A DNA stretch of 64,000 nucleotides from Segatella copri. GTDB taxonomy: Bacteria > Bacteroidota > Bacteroidia > Bacteroidales > Bacteroidaceae. The stretch covers positions 113,890 through 177,889 of the forward strand of contig NZ_NMPZ01000004.1 of NCBI RefSeq assembly GCF_002224675.1, given 5' to 3'. Position numbers and translations under genes: made by a program. Below are positions 9,407 through 17,203 of the stretch, piece after piece (position 1 is the first letter of the stretch; each line of letters begins with the position of its first letter). The notes beneath the pieces were generated by a model. That model searched no databases, had not been told where the DNA came from, and saw only the letters and a list, made by a program, of their open reading frames with translations.

Positions 9407-9444
9407 AATGAGACTTCTCGGTTTTTGAGCCGAGAAGTCTCATT
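9407..9444. terminator. Strong bidirectional hairpin terminator after GH97
   Basis: A perfect 15-base inverted repeat (9407-9421 with 9430-9444; AATGAGACTTCTCGG and its complement) around an 8-base loop. It lies 121 bases past the GH97 stop and overlaps the last codons of a small minus-strand frame, so it could end transcription from either side. The 12 bases at 9348-9359 are also exactly complementary to 9404-9415, so two mutually exclusive foldings exist. Confidence 0.65.
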
Positions 9445-9577
9445 GATGTATCATGATAGCCTCATAAAACTCAAACTCCTCTGCATCCGGTCTGCGTTTC
9501 AGATATTCTTCCACGTATGCCTTGCGGATTGATGCAGGTGTTGGTATCTCTTGTTTCATGGCTTTCATTTTTGTCAT
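9440..9577 (-). CDS. Possible small protein (45 aa), unrecognised
   Basis: A minus-strand frame of about 45 codons from the ATG at 9577 (MTKMKAMKQEIPTPASIRK) to a stop inside the hairpin at 9440. The charged, helical C-terminal half (EEYLKRRPDAEEFEFYEAI) looks protein-like, and an inverted-repeat block lies directly upstream, as expected for a regulated promoter. An in-frame extension to 9700 is low-complexity and probably not translated. I do not recognise it; it could be a real small gene or the end of a decayed one. Confidence 0.35.
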   Translation of the reverse strand: MTKMKAMKQEIPTPASIRKAYVEEYLKRRPDAEEFEFYEAIMIHQ

Positions 9578-9581
9578 TCCT

Positions 9582-9641
9582 GTTTGCATTCTGTTTGCAA
9601 ATTTTGTTTTTAGAAGCAAAACCGCAAACGAAACTGCAAAC
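9582..9641. repeat. GTTTGC / GCAAAC inverted-repeat cluster (possible operator)
   Basis: GTTTGC occurs at 9582-9587 and 9593-9598; its complement GCAAAC occurs at 9624-9629 and 9636-9641. The outer pair is symmetric about 9611.5. The block ends 5 bases before the start of the small minus-strand frame. A regulator-binding site is inferred. Confidence 0.45.
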
Positions 9642-9789
9642 GATGATTTTCTTATTCTTCTGTATTTCACATTGTTAGTTTTACTGTCGTCTGTTTTCAA
9701 AAATGCATTTTCATCTACTAATTCTGCATACAGACGCGATACTTTAGCCCTGTTTTTTTTCAGGCAATTTCAGCAATTGTCGTGTTTTG

Positions 9790-10149
9790 ACCAGACCAAC
9801 CCTCGTTGGCAGCTTCCAGTTCGTAATACTCTCGTTTGTCGAGGTCGGGAATAGCAATAAGTTGCTTATATTGATACCAATTCAATTGCGTCCGCAGTGT
9901 GGACGCAATTGGATAGATAGTATAAAACTGGCGACAACGTTCCGGTTGGCGTACACCAAATCCGCTTCCATATTCTGGCTCTATCTCTTTGGCAAGGTTC
10001 TTTATAAGATAAGTTCCGTATTCGGCACGTTCTTTTCCCTGTTGTTCCTTTTCAACAATACGCTGTCCTATTGCCCAGTACATTTGTACTCGGCAGAAGT
10101 CAACTCTGCGTACGGCATTGGTGCGGGCAGTATTGATGATAGTCTTTAA
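9790..10149 (-). pseudogene. Truncated DUF1016 (YhcG-type) N-terminal domain
   Basis: About 120 codons match the DUF1016 N-terminal domain: a start such as IINTARTNAVRRV, then MYWAIGQRIVEKEQQGKERAEYG, NLAKEIEPEYGSGFGVRQPERCRQFY and the closing YYELEAANEGWSG (shown in pieces). The C-terminal PD-(D/E)xK nuclease domain of this family is absent and there is no natural start: the frame runs upstream only into sequence antisense to another fragment. It is a decayed remnant of a defence or mobile-element associated gene. Confidence 0.8.
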
Positions 10150-10153
10150 TCCA

Positions 10154-10276
10154 CTTGATTTGGAGGAGTTTGCTACTGCTGTTGGTATCAACGATAGAAT
10201 CATAGATGCTTTGAGGAAACATTTTACAGAGGGGACTGCTGTAGATGAATTCATCCATGAAAGGATGGAACGCTAG
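10154..10276 (+). pseudogene. Orphan C-terminal gene fragment
   Basis: An open stretch of 40 codons ending in a proper stop (LDLEEFATAVGINDRIID, then FTEGTAVDEFIHERMER) without a plausible start. It resembles the tail of HipA-type kinase proteins, but this is a weak recollection. It abuts the DUF1016 remnant head to head, so the junction near 10150 is probably a deletion or recombination scar. Confidence 0.35.
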
Positions 10277-10346
10277 GGCTGCTACACAGATTTATGGTAA
10301 GAGAGATTAACTTATTCGTTGTATTGCTCTTCTCAGATTTTTTTAG

Positions 10347-10354
10347 TATTTTTG
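10347..10354 (+). promoter_or_regulatory. Bacteroidetes -7 promoter element (TATTTTTG)
   Basis: TATTTTTG fits the TAnnTTTG -7 consensus and lies 41 bases before the start of the C45-like gene. The -33 region (around TTCGTTG, 10315-10330) is only a loose match. Confidence 0.55.
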
Positions 10355-10395
10355 CATCCGAAAAGAAAATGGTTTCATTAAAGATTTAAAAGAGT

Positions 10396-11622
10396 ATGGT
10401 TAGAATACCAATTGTATTGGTTGCGATGTTGCTATTGGGTACTTCACCTTATTATAATAATATAAAGGCATGTACCTCAGTTCTAGTATCGGGTAAGGTT
10501 TCCAAGGATGGTAGGCCTTTCATTTTGAAGAACCGTGATACTCCATCCTTGGATAACCTGATTGTTCAGCGAAAGGGAGAGAAGTACAGGTATATTGCAG
10601 TTGCCTCTGCTTCTGATTCCTTGCCGGAGAGTGTCTGGTCAGGGCATAATGAGAAGGGCTTTGCCATCATCAACACTGCTGCCTACAATCTGAATGGCGA
10701 CAGTAAGATAAGTGACGAGAAGGATGGCATCATCATGAGAAGAGCTCTGGAAATCTGTGCCACTCTTCAGGATTTTGAGAACCTGATAGACAGTATCAGT
10801 CCCAGAAACTCCAATTCCAACTTCGGGGTTATAGATGCCGAGGGTGGTTGTGCCTATTATGAGGTGGGAGTCAAGCAATGCAAGAAGTTTGATTGTAATG
10901 ACCCATCGGTTGCTCCTTACGGATACCTTATCAGGACCAATCATGGTTTTATTGGTGACAGAAAGCTGGATGCAGGAGCTGAGCGCTACATGGCCATCAA
11001 TGAGTATATGACACAGGCAAGTTTCTCAAATAATCTGGATGCCGTGCATATATTGCGTACTGTACCACGCTTACTGAAGCATGGATTGACCCACATTGAT
11101 TTGAATAACCTGGAGCCGGAAGATGATTCTCAGCAGACGTTCTTTCCCTTCATAGATTACATTCCCCGCTATCTTACAGCCTCTGCAGAGTTGATTCAGG
11201 GTGTAAAGGAAGGAGAGAATCCTTTGTTTACCATAGGATGGAACATCATCGGTTCTCCACTTGCCACTGTCGCCATACCACTGATGATCACTCCTTCCGG
11301 GGTACTTCCAAAGGTGGTACTCAAAGGTGAAGACGGAGGTAGCCTGTTATGTCATTATGGTTTTAAGCTCAAGGAGAGATTGTTTCCTCTTCGTACCAAA
11401 AGCAGAAGCAATTACATCGATATTGCTCAGCTCATCAACAAAAAAGGTACAGGTATCCTACAGCTGATAGAGCCGATTGAGAGTGAGATTGTTTCTCGAG
11501 GTGAAGTGTTGATTGATAAGATCAGAAGGTCCAAGAGTTATCCAACGAAGGAAGTGGATGCCTATTACAAATGGGTGGATAGCTTCATTATAGATGAATA
11601 TCAGAAGCATTTTGGTATCTGA
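10396..11622 (+). CDS. Secreted Ntn-hydrolase, C45/acyl-CoA:6-APA acyltransferase-like
   Basis: A 408-residue exported amidohydrolase-type protein. The signal peptide is predicted to be cut just before Cys26 (NNIKA-CTSVLVSGK), which would expose the cysteine as the N-terminal nucleophile expected of Ntn hydrolases related to choloylglycine hydrolase, acyl-CoA:6-APA acyltransferase and C45/C69 peptidases. GRPFILKNRDT and GHNEKGFAIINTAAYNLNG are the matching core strands, and RTNHGF is another conserved element. The natural substrate is an amide of unknown nature. It has its own promoter and a strong terminator, so it is monocistronic. Confidence 0.82.
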   Translation: MVRIPIVLVAMLLLGTSPYYNNIKACTSVLVSGKVSKDGRPFILKNRDTPSLDNLIVQRKGEKYRYIAVASASDSLPESVWSGHNEKGFAIINTAAYNLNGDSKISDEKDGIIMRRALEICATLQDFENLIDSISPRNSNSNFGVIDAEGGCAYYEVGVKQCKKFDCNDPSVAPYGYLIRTNHGFIGDRKLDAGAERYMAINEYMTQASFSNNLDAVHILRTVPRLLKHGLTHIDLNNLEPEDDSQQTFFPFIDYIPRYLTASAELIQGVKEGENPLFTIGWNIIGSPLATVAIPLMITPSGVLPKVVLKGEDGGSLLCHYGFKLKERLFPLRTKSRSNYIDIAQLINKKGTGILQLIEPIESEIVSRGEVLIDKIRRSKSYPTKEVDAYYKWVDSFIIDEYQKHFGI

Positions 11623-11657
11623 AGCTCTTCCTTACAAATATCGTTCATGAAAGATTT

Positions 11658-11693
11658 CCCCTGCTTGATTTCTTATCAGGCAGGGGTTGTTTT
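11658..11693 (+). terminator. Rho-independent terminator
   Basis: CCCCTGCTTGAT (11658-11669) pairs with ATCAGGCAGGGG (one G-T pair) and is followed by TTGTTTTTTT. It lies 36 bases after the C45-like gene. Confidence 0.85.
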
Positions 11694-11785
11694 TTTATAC
11701 TTTCTCTGTTCGGGTTATCTTGCGTGCTATTTTGAGAAAGATTTTGGGGAAATCACTCCTTTTTGATCAAAAACATTGCTGGATA

Positions 11786-11817
11786 TTTGGCAAACACCAA
11801 TTTTTTGTTTAACTTTG
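11786..11817 (+). promoter_or_regulatory. Bacteroidetes promoter TTTG-N20-TAACTTTG
   Basis: TTTG at 11786-11789 and TAACTTTG at 11810-11817 with a 20-base spacer, one of the best consensus matches in the window. It should start a transcript through the lipoprotein, the fusion protein and the HIRAN protein, as the next terminator is at 15.5 kb. Confidence 0.75.
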
Positions 11818-11931
11818 CCCTGTAATCATGATGATGGCAGCAGTGCACGTCTCACAGTTGCTTAATGTCGCATTTTAGCCCTCGACATCACGGTAAAGCC
11901 ATAACTAATGAAGACAATTAATAATTTACCT

Positions 11932-12573
11932 ATGAGAAGAATCCTATTTCTTTCTGCCTGCACATTATTGTTGGCAGCTTGTTCTCAGTCACCTAAAGAG
12001 AAGGCTGAAGCTTTAATCAAGGATAATCTGCAAAGCACATTATACTATCCAGATACTTATGCTCCTTCAAGTACTCAACTGGACAGTGCATTTGCACCAT
12101 ATGATGATCCTTCTTTTTATGAAAAGACGCTTAAGGTTGCGAAGCTGGGTATCTTGGTTTCTGATTGTGAAGAAGAAGCCAGTCAATTAAGAACGAGTAT
12201 GTCTCTTTGGCAAGGACCTTATCAGTCAGCTTTTGGTCGTCAGAATTACAAGGAATATAAGGCTAAGTATGATGCAGTTTTAGCCAAGAAGGTGAAAGCC
12301 GAAAAAGAAGGTGAAAAATTAGGGAAGGAATTGAGAACTTTGAAAGATCAGGATGTGACTTTCATTGGGTTTAAGGCCATTCATACATACAGAGCGGAAA
12401 ATAATGCCGGACAAATCGTGGGTGGCAACATGCTTTATATCTTTGATAAAGATATGAAAGAGATTATTGCAGCCTATGATATTGATAGTCAGGAGTTTCA
12501 AGCAGTTAATTATATCTATAAAGGAATGCGTGGTGAGACATCAATGGCTGATGAAGTTTCCTTAGATAAATAA
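11932..12573 (+). CDS. Hypothetical lipoprotein
   Basis: A lipoprotein of about 213 residues. The start at 11932 (MRRILFLSACTLLLAACSQ) gives a compact signal peptide with lipobox LAAC; an upstream ATG at 11908 would add eight residues. The mature part is charged and helical (SPKEKAEALIKDNLQSTLYYPDTYAP, in part; then KVKAEKEGEKLGKELRTL) and ends in a beta-rich segment (FIGFKAIHTYRAENNAGQIVGG). I do not recognise the family. The 63-base gap to the next gene, without a terminator, suggests co-transcription with the fusion protein gene. Confidence 0.8.
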   Translation: MRRILFLSACTLLLAACSQSPKEKAEALIKDNLQSTLYYPDTYAPSSTQLDSAFAPYDDPSFYEKTLKVAKLGILVSDCEEEASQLRTSMSLWQGPYQSAFGRQNYKEYKAKYDAVLAKKVKAEKEGEKLGKELRTLKDQDVTFIGFKAIHTYRAENNAGQIVGGNMLYIFDKDMKEIIAAYDIDSQEFQAVNYIYKGMRGETSMADEVSLDK

Positions 12574-12636
12574 TGTGTTTATAGACGGTAGTATTTTATT
12601 GGTTTTGACGTATTATTTACTGTGTTCTTATAGGGT

Positions 12637-14343
12637 ATGAATGGTGCTATTTTAGGAGATTTGGCAGCCTGGACTTGGGAACAGGACAAAGATCTCTTTT
12701 TTAGGAAGCTTGTATCGTCAGAGGCATCTCCTTCAAAGATGATGAAGGAGATGCTTTTGATGGCGGATACTCTTGCCCAGGTGAGAGGAAGTGATATCAA
12801 GGTTCATGAAAGTCTAGGCATGCGTATTTCTCCTGAGGCTACCGTGTTGCGCGCCATTGCAATTGGATGGCTCTATGATACAGAGGCTGAGACTGCTTCT
12901 GCATATCAGGAGTATGGTTTTACTTATGACAAGGAGGATTGGTATGCTGGAGCATTTATGTGGAAGCTCATCTTTGCTCTTCGTCATGGTGCCTCCAAGA
13001 AAGATGCCTTGATGGTGGAGAATGTATCTTCCTTCAAGGGGTTCGTTGAGGATATTTCATGGAATGAGCAAAGTTCCATCCTGGGTGTTCTGATTCGGGC
13101 ATGGGGTGCTTTCTACTCTTCCTATGATTTTGGCAGTGCCTTACATCGAGCAATGGAGTTGCCGGGTGACAGACATTTGAATGGTATTCTGGTAGGTGCT
13201 TTAGCCGATGCCATGTATGGCTGTGACAGGTATATGGTGAAGGCTAAGTATGGAAAAGGGTGTAGTTTGACAGGTCTTGTGAATGTTCCTTCTAGATTTC
13301 AGGCATTATACAGGGCAGGTAGGACATTCTTTGCCAAGAACAGTGCTATGACGAATGTTGAACGACATGTTTGGAAGGATGTTGCTAATCCTTATGTGGA
13401 CAAGATCATTTCCAGGGAGCTGCGCAGGCGAATCTTAAAGGCGTTTCAGCCCACTTTTGATGATAGGTATGGGTTTTATCTGGATGATGGTTATATATAT
13501 GTATATAGAAGTTGTCGGGTGTTGAACCGTTTCAAACTTTCTTCCATGTCTGATGGACCCTTTAGAATTGTGGAATTACAGGCTTCAGAAGAGGCTGGTT
13601 ATCAGTTAGGGGCAATTCAAGAAGCACTATATTCAGTAGAGTATCGTTGGAATCGTGTTAGTGATGATTATGCCATTGACAGATTGCCTGGTTCAGACAG
13701 TCTTCTGCAGCCCTTCTTTGGTGTGAGCCCCTTAAGAATGGGTATCGATGGGAAGGGAGTGACTACATTGGTAACCTTTATGGGGTGTCAGCTTAGATGC
13801 AAGTATTGTCTGAATGAGAGGTGTCATGGAGCAGTATATGAAGACGATGGGATTACACCTGGTAAGGGTATCCTTATTTTGTCTCCTCAGCAGCTTTATG
13901 ATAGGGTGAAGAAAGACAATATCTATTTTCAGGCAACCGGTGGGGGAGTCTGTTTTGGTGGAGGGGAACCGCTGGAACATCCGGAATTCATCATGGAGTT
14001 CAGAAAGCTTTGTGGAACGAGGTGGAAGATAACGGTGGAGACAGCCTTGGCCTGTCATCCTCATAACATTGAGTTGCTTGCACCTATAGTGGACCATTGG
14101 ATAGTAGACATCAAGGATATGAATCCTCGAATTAGGGAGAAATATACAGGGAGGGTAGGTGACTCAGCTCATCAACTCTGCTATTTGAAGCAGTATGGGA
14201 TTGTTGACAATGTGACCATCAGGGTTCCCCACATTCCTGGCTTCAATACGGATGAAGATGTTAAACGTAGTATTGAGCAAGTTAAGATCTTGGGATTTAA
14301 GGATATACAGGAGTTTGAGTATTTAGTGTTAAACAGAAAATAA
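12637..14343 (+). CDS. ADP-ribosylglycohydrolase-like / radical SAM fusion protein
   Basis: A 568-residue two-part protein. Residues 1-230 resemble ADP-ribosylglycohydrolases (GAILGDLAAW, then LNGILVGALADAMYG), but GDRHLNG replaces the usual metal-binding GDTDT-like stretch, so that half may bind rather than cleave. A linker domain of unknown kind covers about 260-345. Residues 365-565 are a radical SAM domain: CQLRCKYC gives the CxxxCxxC iron-sulphur site (Cys384, 388, 391) and FGGGEP (440-445) the SAM-binding motif, as in pyruvate formate-lyase activating enzymes. It could install a glycyl radical or modify a neighbouring peptide. The next gene begins 17 bases downstream. The substrate is unknown. 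Confidence 0.85.
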   Translation: MNGAILGDLAAWTWEQDKDLFFRKLVSSEASPSKMMKEMLLMADTLAQVRGSDIKVHESLGMRISPEATVLRAIAIGWLYDTEAETASAYQEYGFTYDKEDWYAGAFMWKLIFALRHGASKKDALMVENVSSFKGFVEDISWNEQSSILGVLIRAWGAFYSSYDFGSALHRAMELPGDRHLNGILVGALADAMYGCDRYMVKAKYGKGCSLTGLVNVPSRFQALYRAGRTFFAKNSAMTNVERHVWKDVANPYVDKIISRELRRRILKAFQPTFDDRYGFYLDDGYIYVYRSCRVLNRFKLSSMSDGPFRIVELQASEEAGYQLGAIQEALYSVEYRWNRVSDDYAIDRLPGSDSLLQPFFGVSPLRMGIDGKGVTTLVTFMGCQLRCKYCLNERCHGAVYEDDGITPGKGILILSPQQLYDRVKKDNIYFQATGGGVCFGGGEPLEHPEFIMEFRKLCGTRWKITVETALACHPHNIELLAPIVDHWIVDIKDMNPRIREKYTGRVGDSAHQLCYLKQYGIVDNVTIRVPHIPGFNTDEDVKRSIEQVKILGFKDIQEFEYLVLNRK

Positions 14344-14359
14344 TAACTTAACGTGATAT

Positions 14360-15493
14360 ATGAAGAAAGGGAAGGACAAGTGCGAGATTCTCAAGAAGAT
14401 CCGCAAATACGTGGCTAAGAAATATGGGCTTGACTATGAGCCTTCTGAGTGTACGCATGAGGGCAGCTGCATGGGCAGTTGTCTCAAGTGTGATGAGGAA
14501 CTTTATGCCCTTCAGAAGCAGCTTGAAAAGAAGGGAATTGATTCCATTGCTTCTGACAAGACTCTTCAGAAACTGGTTGAGGAGTTTACCGATCAGAGTA
14601 TAGAGGAGGTACATGATAGTGGGATTGTTGGGATGATGGAAGTATTCAATAGGCCAGATGATCCTTCACCTATTGAGTCTCCAGATGGCAGAGTGTTTTT
14701 GGAGTGCAGGGTTGCAGGTACGTCGTATCACCATGTAGATGACATGCTTGACACGATCTTTGTGGGTAGGAAGGTACATTTGATGAGAGATCGTGATAAC
14801 AAGCATGATGAGAATGCCGTGGCCGTTTCTTTAAATGATCCTTCTCTTCTGGAACCTGAGGACTTGGACTTTTCTGATATATTAGGCTATGTTCCTAGGG
14901 AAGACAATGCAGCCTTGGCTAGCATGATGGATATGGGATGGGAAAGGGCATTTGATGCTTATATTTCTAAAATTAATCCCAAGAGTGAATACGAGAAGCT
15001 GCGTATCATCATCACCATAAAATCCAAGGAAGACACGCTTAGGGAAGAAAAAGAAGAAAGTAAGGGACTTTTTAGAGCGATGAGCCTGAGCCCAGGTCAA
15101 TGGGGAGCTTTGGAGATGAATCTCTATGAGGAGGGCATGGCTTATTATCGATGGTGCTGCTTACCGACTTTTGATCATGATTTGCCAGAAAAAGGAGAGC
15201 GTATCATATTCTTCTGTCAAGAGGATGATGGCAGCTATAGGCTATATTTGATGATGGTATTAGCAGTGGATGAAGAATGCTATCCGTTTGTAAAAGGGAA
15301 GCATGAAATCATCATGAAAGATGACTGTTGCCCTTTTGTTCTTACCAATATCAAGGGACCGGTTTCCGTGGGTGAAGAGGTGATGGATGAAATCTTGAAA
15401 GGTAAGGCAGAAACCTTCAGTTGGGGCCCGGAGCAGAGGTTAGCGAAGGCTGCCACATTGAGAATAAAAGAAATATTGGGTATTGACGATTGA
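14360..15493 (+). CDS. Cys-motif and HIRAN-domain protein
   Basis: A 377-residue cytoplasmic protein. Near the N-terminus is a compact cysteine motif, ECTHEGSCMGSCLKCDEEL (Cys31, 37, 41, 44), a form seen at the start of some unrelated Bacteroidetes proteins and possibly a metal site. Residues about 115-230 match a HIRAN domain (RKVHLMRDRDNKHDENAVAV, then ILGYVPREDNAALASMM), a module that binds DNA 3' ends or accompanies helicases. The rest (about 240-377) is unrecognised. The 17-base spacing to the radical SAM fusion gene marks a two- or three-gene operon; the Cys motif is a candidate substrate or partner of that enzyme (inference). Confidence 0.8.
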   Translation: MKKGKDKCEILKKIRKYVAKKYGLDYEPSECTHEGSCMGSCLKCDEELYALQKQLEKKGIDSIASDKTLQKLVEEFTDQSIEEVHDSGIVGMMEVFNRPDDPSPIESPDGRVFLECRVAGTSYHHVDDMLDTIFVGRKVHLMRDRDNKHDENAVAVSLNDPSLLEPEDLDFSDILGYVPREDNAALASMMDMGWERAFDAYISKINPKSEYEKLRIIITIKSKEDTLREEKEESKGLFRAMSLSPGQWGALEMNLYEEGMAYYRWCCLPTFDHDLPEKGERIIFFCQEDDGSYRLYLMMVLAVDEECYPFVKGKHEIIMKDDCCPFVLTNIKGPVSVGEEVMDEILKGKAETFSWGPEQRLAKAATLRIKEILGIDD

Positions 15494-15520
15494 TTTACAG
15501 TTGAGATTTATAGCGTTAAG

Positions 15521-15552
15521 GTGGGAGAGGAATTTGGTTCTCTCCCCCTTTT
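15521..15552 (+). terminator. Probable terminator
   Basis: GGGAGAG (15523-15529) pairs with CTCTCCC (15540-15546), followed by a short CCTTTTGG pyrimidine-rich run. It ends the fusion/HIRAN operon and faces the GH9 remnant. Confidence 0.6.
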
Positions 15553-15583
15553 GGTCTTTCTATGAATAATCTCCAATTTCCTG

Positions 15584-16048
15584 TTAGTTTATCCATCCAA
15601 GCAGGGACACCAGATAGGCGTTCCTGTTGATGGCAATTTCGTTTGAGGCATAGCTGCCGACGTTATCCTGGTAGGATTCATCTGGTATGTTGGAAGCATA
15701 GGCTGGTACGAATTCAGCATCTTCCTGTCCCTTGTTGGCTCCTCCAGCCACTAGGCCTGGTACAGGTTCCTTGACATTATCTGCTGCTGAGATACGGTGG
15801 TGGATATTCATGACCCTCTGGGTGCCGAAGCCTGTCAGGTAGCAATAGTCTGTGGCGTTGCGACCAAAGAAATAGTCTAAGGTGGAAAGGGCGGCTTGCC
15901 TATATTTGTTGCCCTTTGTAAGGGCATACTTGTACATTTGGGCAATGCCTCTTCCCAGGCAGCTTTCAGCGTTTTTTACCCATTGGAAGATGCCCAGACC
16001 TGCCACATTACCACAGGATGGAATGCTGAATTCATCTGGAACAAACTG
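15584..16048 (-). pseudogene. C-terminal remnant of a GH9 endoglucanase
   Basis: About 155 codons of the GH9 C-terminal end: LDYFFGRNATDYCYLTGFG, NIHHRISAAD, EPVPGLVAGGANKGQ and the active-site region PDESYQDNVGSYASNEIAIN. GH9 enzymes are several times longer; the frame starts directly after a stop (16049-16051) at FVPDEFSIPSCGNVAGLG with no start codon and no signal peptide, so the first three quarters of the gene are lost. It implies that a beta-glucan-degrading function was once encoded here. Confidence 0.85.
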
Positions 16049-16200
16049 TTATGACTTTTCCATGATTTTGTGTTGGTTAGTTCGTTTTTTTTCTTAATGT
16101 GGTTAAACAAAAATTAAATTGTTCCCTGCTGTGAGGGAGTTATCCTGCTGTTAGATATTAATCTTTGGAACAAATGACTTGTTTTCATGTATGTTTGGAA

Positions 16201-16214
16201 GCAAACATGTTTGC
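16201..16214. promoter_or_regulatory. Perfect 14-base palindrome GCAAACATGTTTGC
   Basis: A perfect palindrome in the otherwise empty stretch 16049-16375, flanked by further GTTTG units. It has the same GCAAAC/GTTTGC half-sites as the cluster at 9582-9641, so both might be sites for one regulator or remnants of it. Confidence 0.4.
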
Positions 16215-16293
16215 ATGTTTGTTTTCAAATAAACCTTTTTGCGAAAATGATATTGAGAAAGGACGTCCAGAAAGTTGATTGATAGATGATTAG

Positions 16294-16335
16294 AAACAAA
16301 AAAGGCAGGTGAGAGTAATGTTGTCTCAACCTGCC
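16294..16335 (-). terminator. Terminator of the minus-strand secreted-protein gene
   Basis: On the minus strand GGCAGGT-GAGA pairs with TCTC-ACCTGCC (16304-16335) and is followed by TTTTTTGTTT. It lies about 40 bases past the stop at 16376. Confidence 0.85.
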
Positions 16336-16375
16336 TTAACACATAATATTCACGTTTTATTTGTTGATATATTAT

Positions 16376-16921
16376 TTATCTTTTCATGCTGCCAAAGCTT
16401 CTAGAAGTGTTGGCAGAGTTTGTGCCATTTAACTTGCTATCATTTTTATGGTATGCCGTATAGTTTGGCTGCTGTGGTCTTGCTATGATTTCTGGGCGTC
16501 TTCCACTAGGAGCAGTGGTCGCAACATTTTTGTTGCCTCTATTGCCCCCAAAAGTATGACCTGCATTTGGGTATCTTGCATAGATGTTATGTACGTATGC
16601 TCCCTTTTTCCAGCTGATTGGCTGGTAGAAATAGCTTGCTTTCTTGTAGAGTTTCCATTGAGCAGAGCTGAGAATACCCTTAAGTTGGGAGTTGCGCTGG
16701 TTCCAATTTTGTGAGTGGATATCGCGGTGGCTATTGATGCTGCTCAGATAGTTGAGGTTCATCTGGTAAGCCTTCTCTCTTTGCCAGTTATTCAAGCTCA
16801 ATTCTTCTGCCATCTTGTCTGTGAGGATGCGTGCCTCCTTGATGGTGTTATCGATTCTCTGTGCAGAAACGGTCATGCTCATGACTGCTGCCATTACCAT
16901 TGTCATTATCAATCTTTTCAT
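16376..16921 (-). CDS. Small secreted protein, unrecognised
   Basis: 181 residues with a clear signal peptide (MKRLIMTMVMAAVMSMTVSAQ). The middle is helical with LSLNNWQREKAYQMNLNYL and LKGILSSAQWKLYKKA, loosely like the LTxxQ/LxxEQ helices of CpxP/Spy-type periplasmic proteins. The C-terminal third is Asn/Ser/Gly-rich and probably disordered. It has its own promoter (17003-17010) and terminator. A periplasmic stress or scaffold role is only a guess. Confidence 0.75.
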   Translation of the reverse strand: MKRLIMTMVMAAVMSMTVSAQRIDNTIKEARILTDKMAEELSLNNWQREKAYQMNLNYLSSINSHRDIHSQNWNQRNSQLKGILSSAQWKLYKKASYFYQPISWKKGAYVHNIYARYPNAGHTFGGNRGNKNVATTAPSGRRPEIIARPQQPNYTAYHKNDSKLNGTNSANTSRSFGSMKR

Positions 16922-17002
16922 AACTCATGTTCTTTAAAGGGTTACTATTCAAATTACTTCTACAGTATCATCGAGACATCTTCTGTCTCTTGATTATGGT
17001 TG

Positions 17003-17010
17003 CAAAGATA
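17003..17010 (-). promoter_or_regulatory. Bacteroidetes -7 element (TATCTTTG on minus strand)
   Basis: TATCTTTG on the minus strand, 82 bases before the start of the secreted-protein gene at 16921. The -33 side is not distinct. Confidence 0.55.
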
Positions 17011-17169
17011 CGGCGATTTAGCGGGATGACAAAGGGAGATACTCTAAATGGAAGGTGGATTTTCCCTATTTAGTAGTAGGGATTTGTGAGTAGTGCTTGT
17101 TTTTCATAGCCCTTCGTATAAAAAATCATAATATTTAAGTAATTAGTTTCTATTCTAAAATTTAATAAC

Positions 17170-17177
17170 TATTTTTG
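17170..17177 (+). promoter_or_regulatory. Bacteroidetes -7 element (TATTTTTG)
   Basis: TATTTTTG 26 bases before the start of the 899-residue protein, giving a leader of about 20 bases. The upstream TTTC near 17147-17150 could serve as -33. The surrounding 17100-17200 region is very AT-rich. Confidence 0.55.
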
Positions 17178-17203
17178 TATGACAATTACAATCTTAATAG
17201 CTT

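Noticed and set aside
16151..16342. 63-codon minus-strand frame downstream of the secreted-protein gene
   Set aside because: It contains the terminator hairpin and palindrome of that region and has no protein-like composition.
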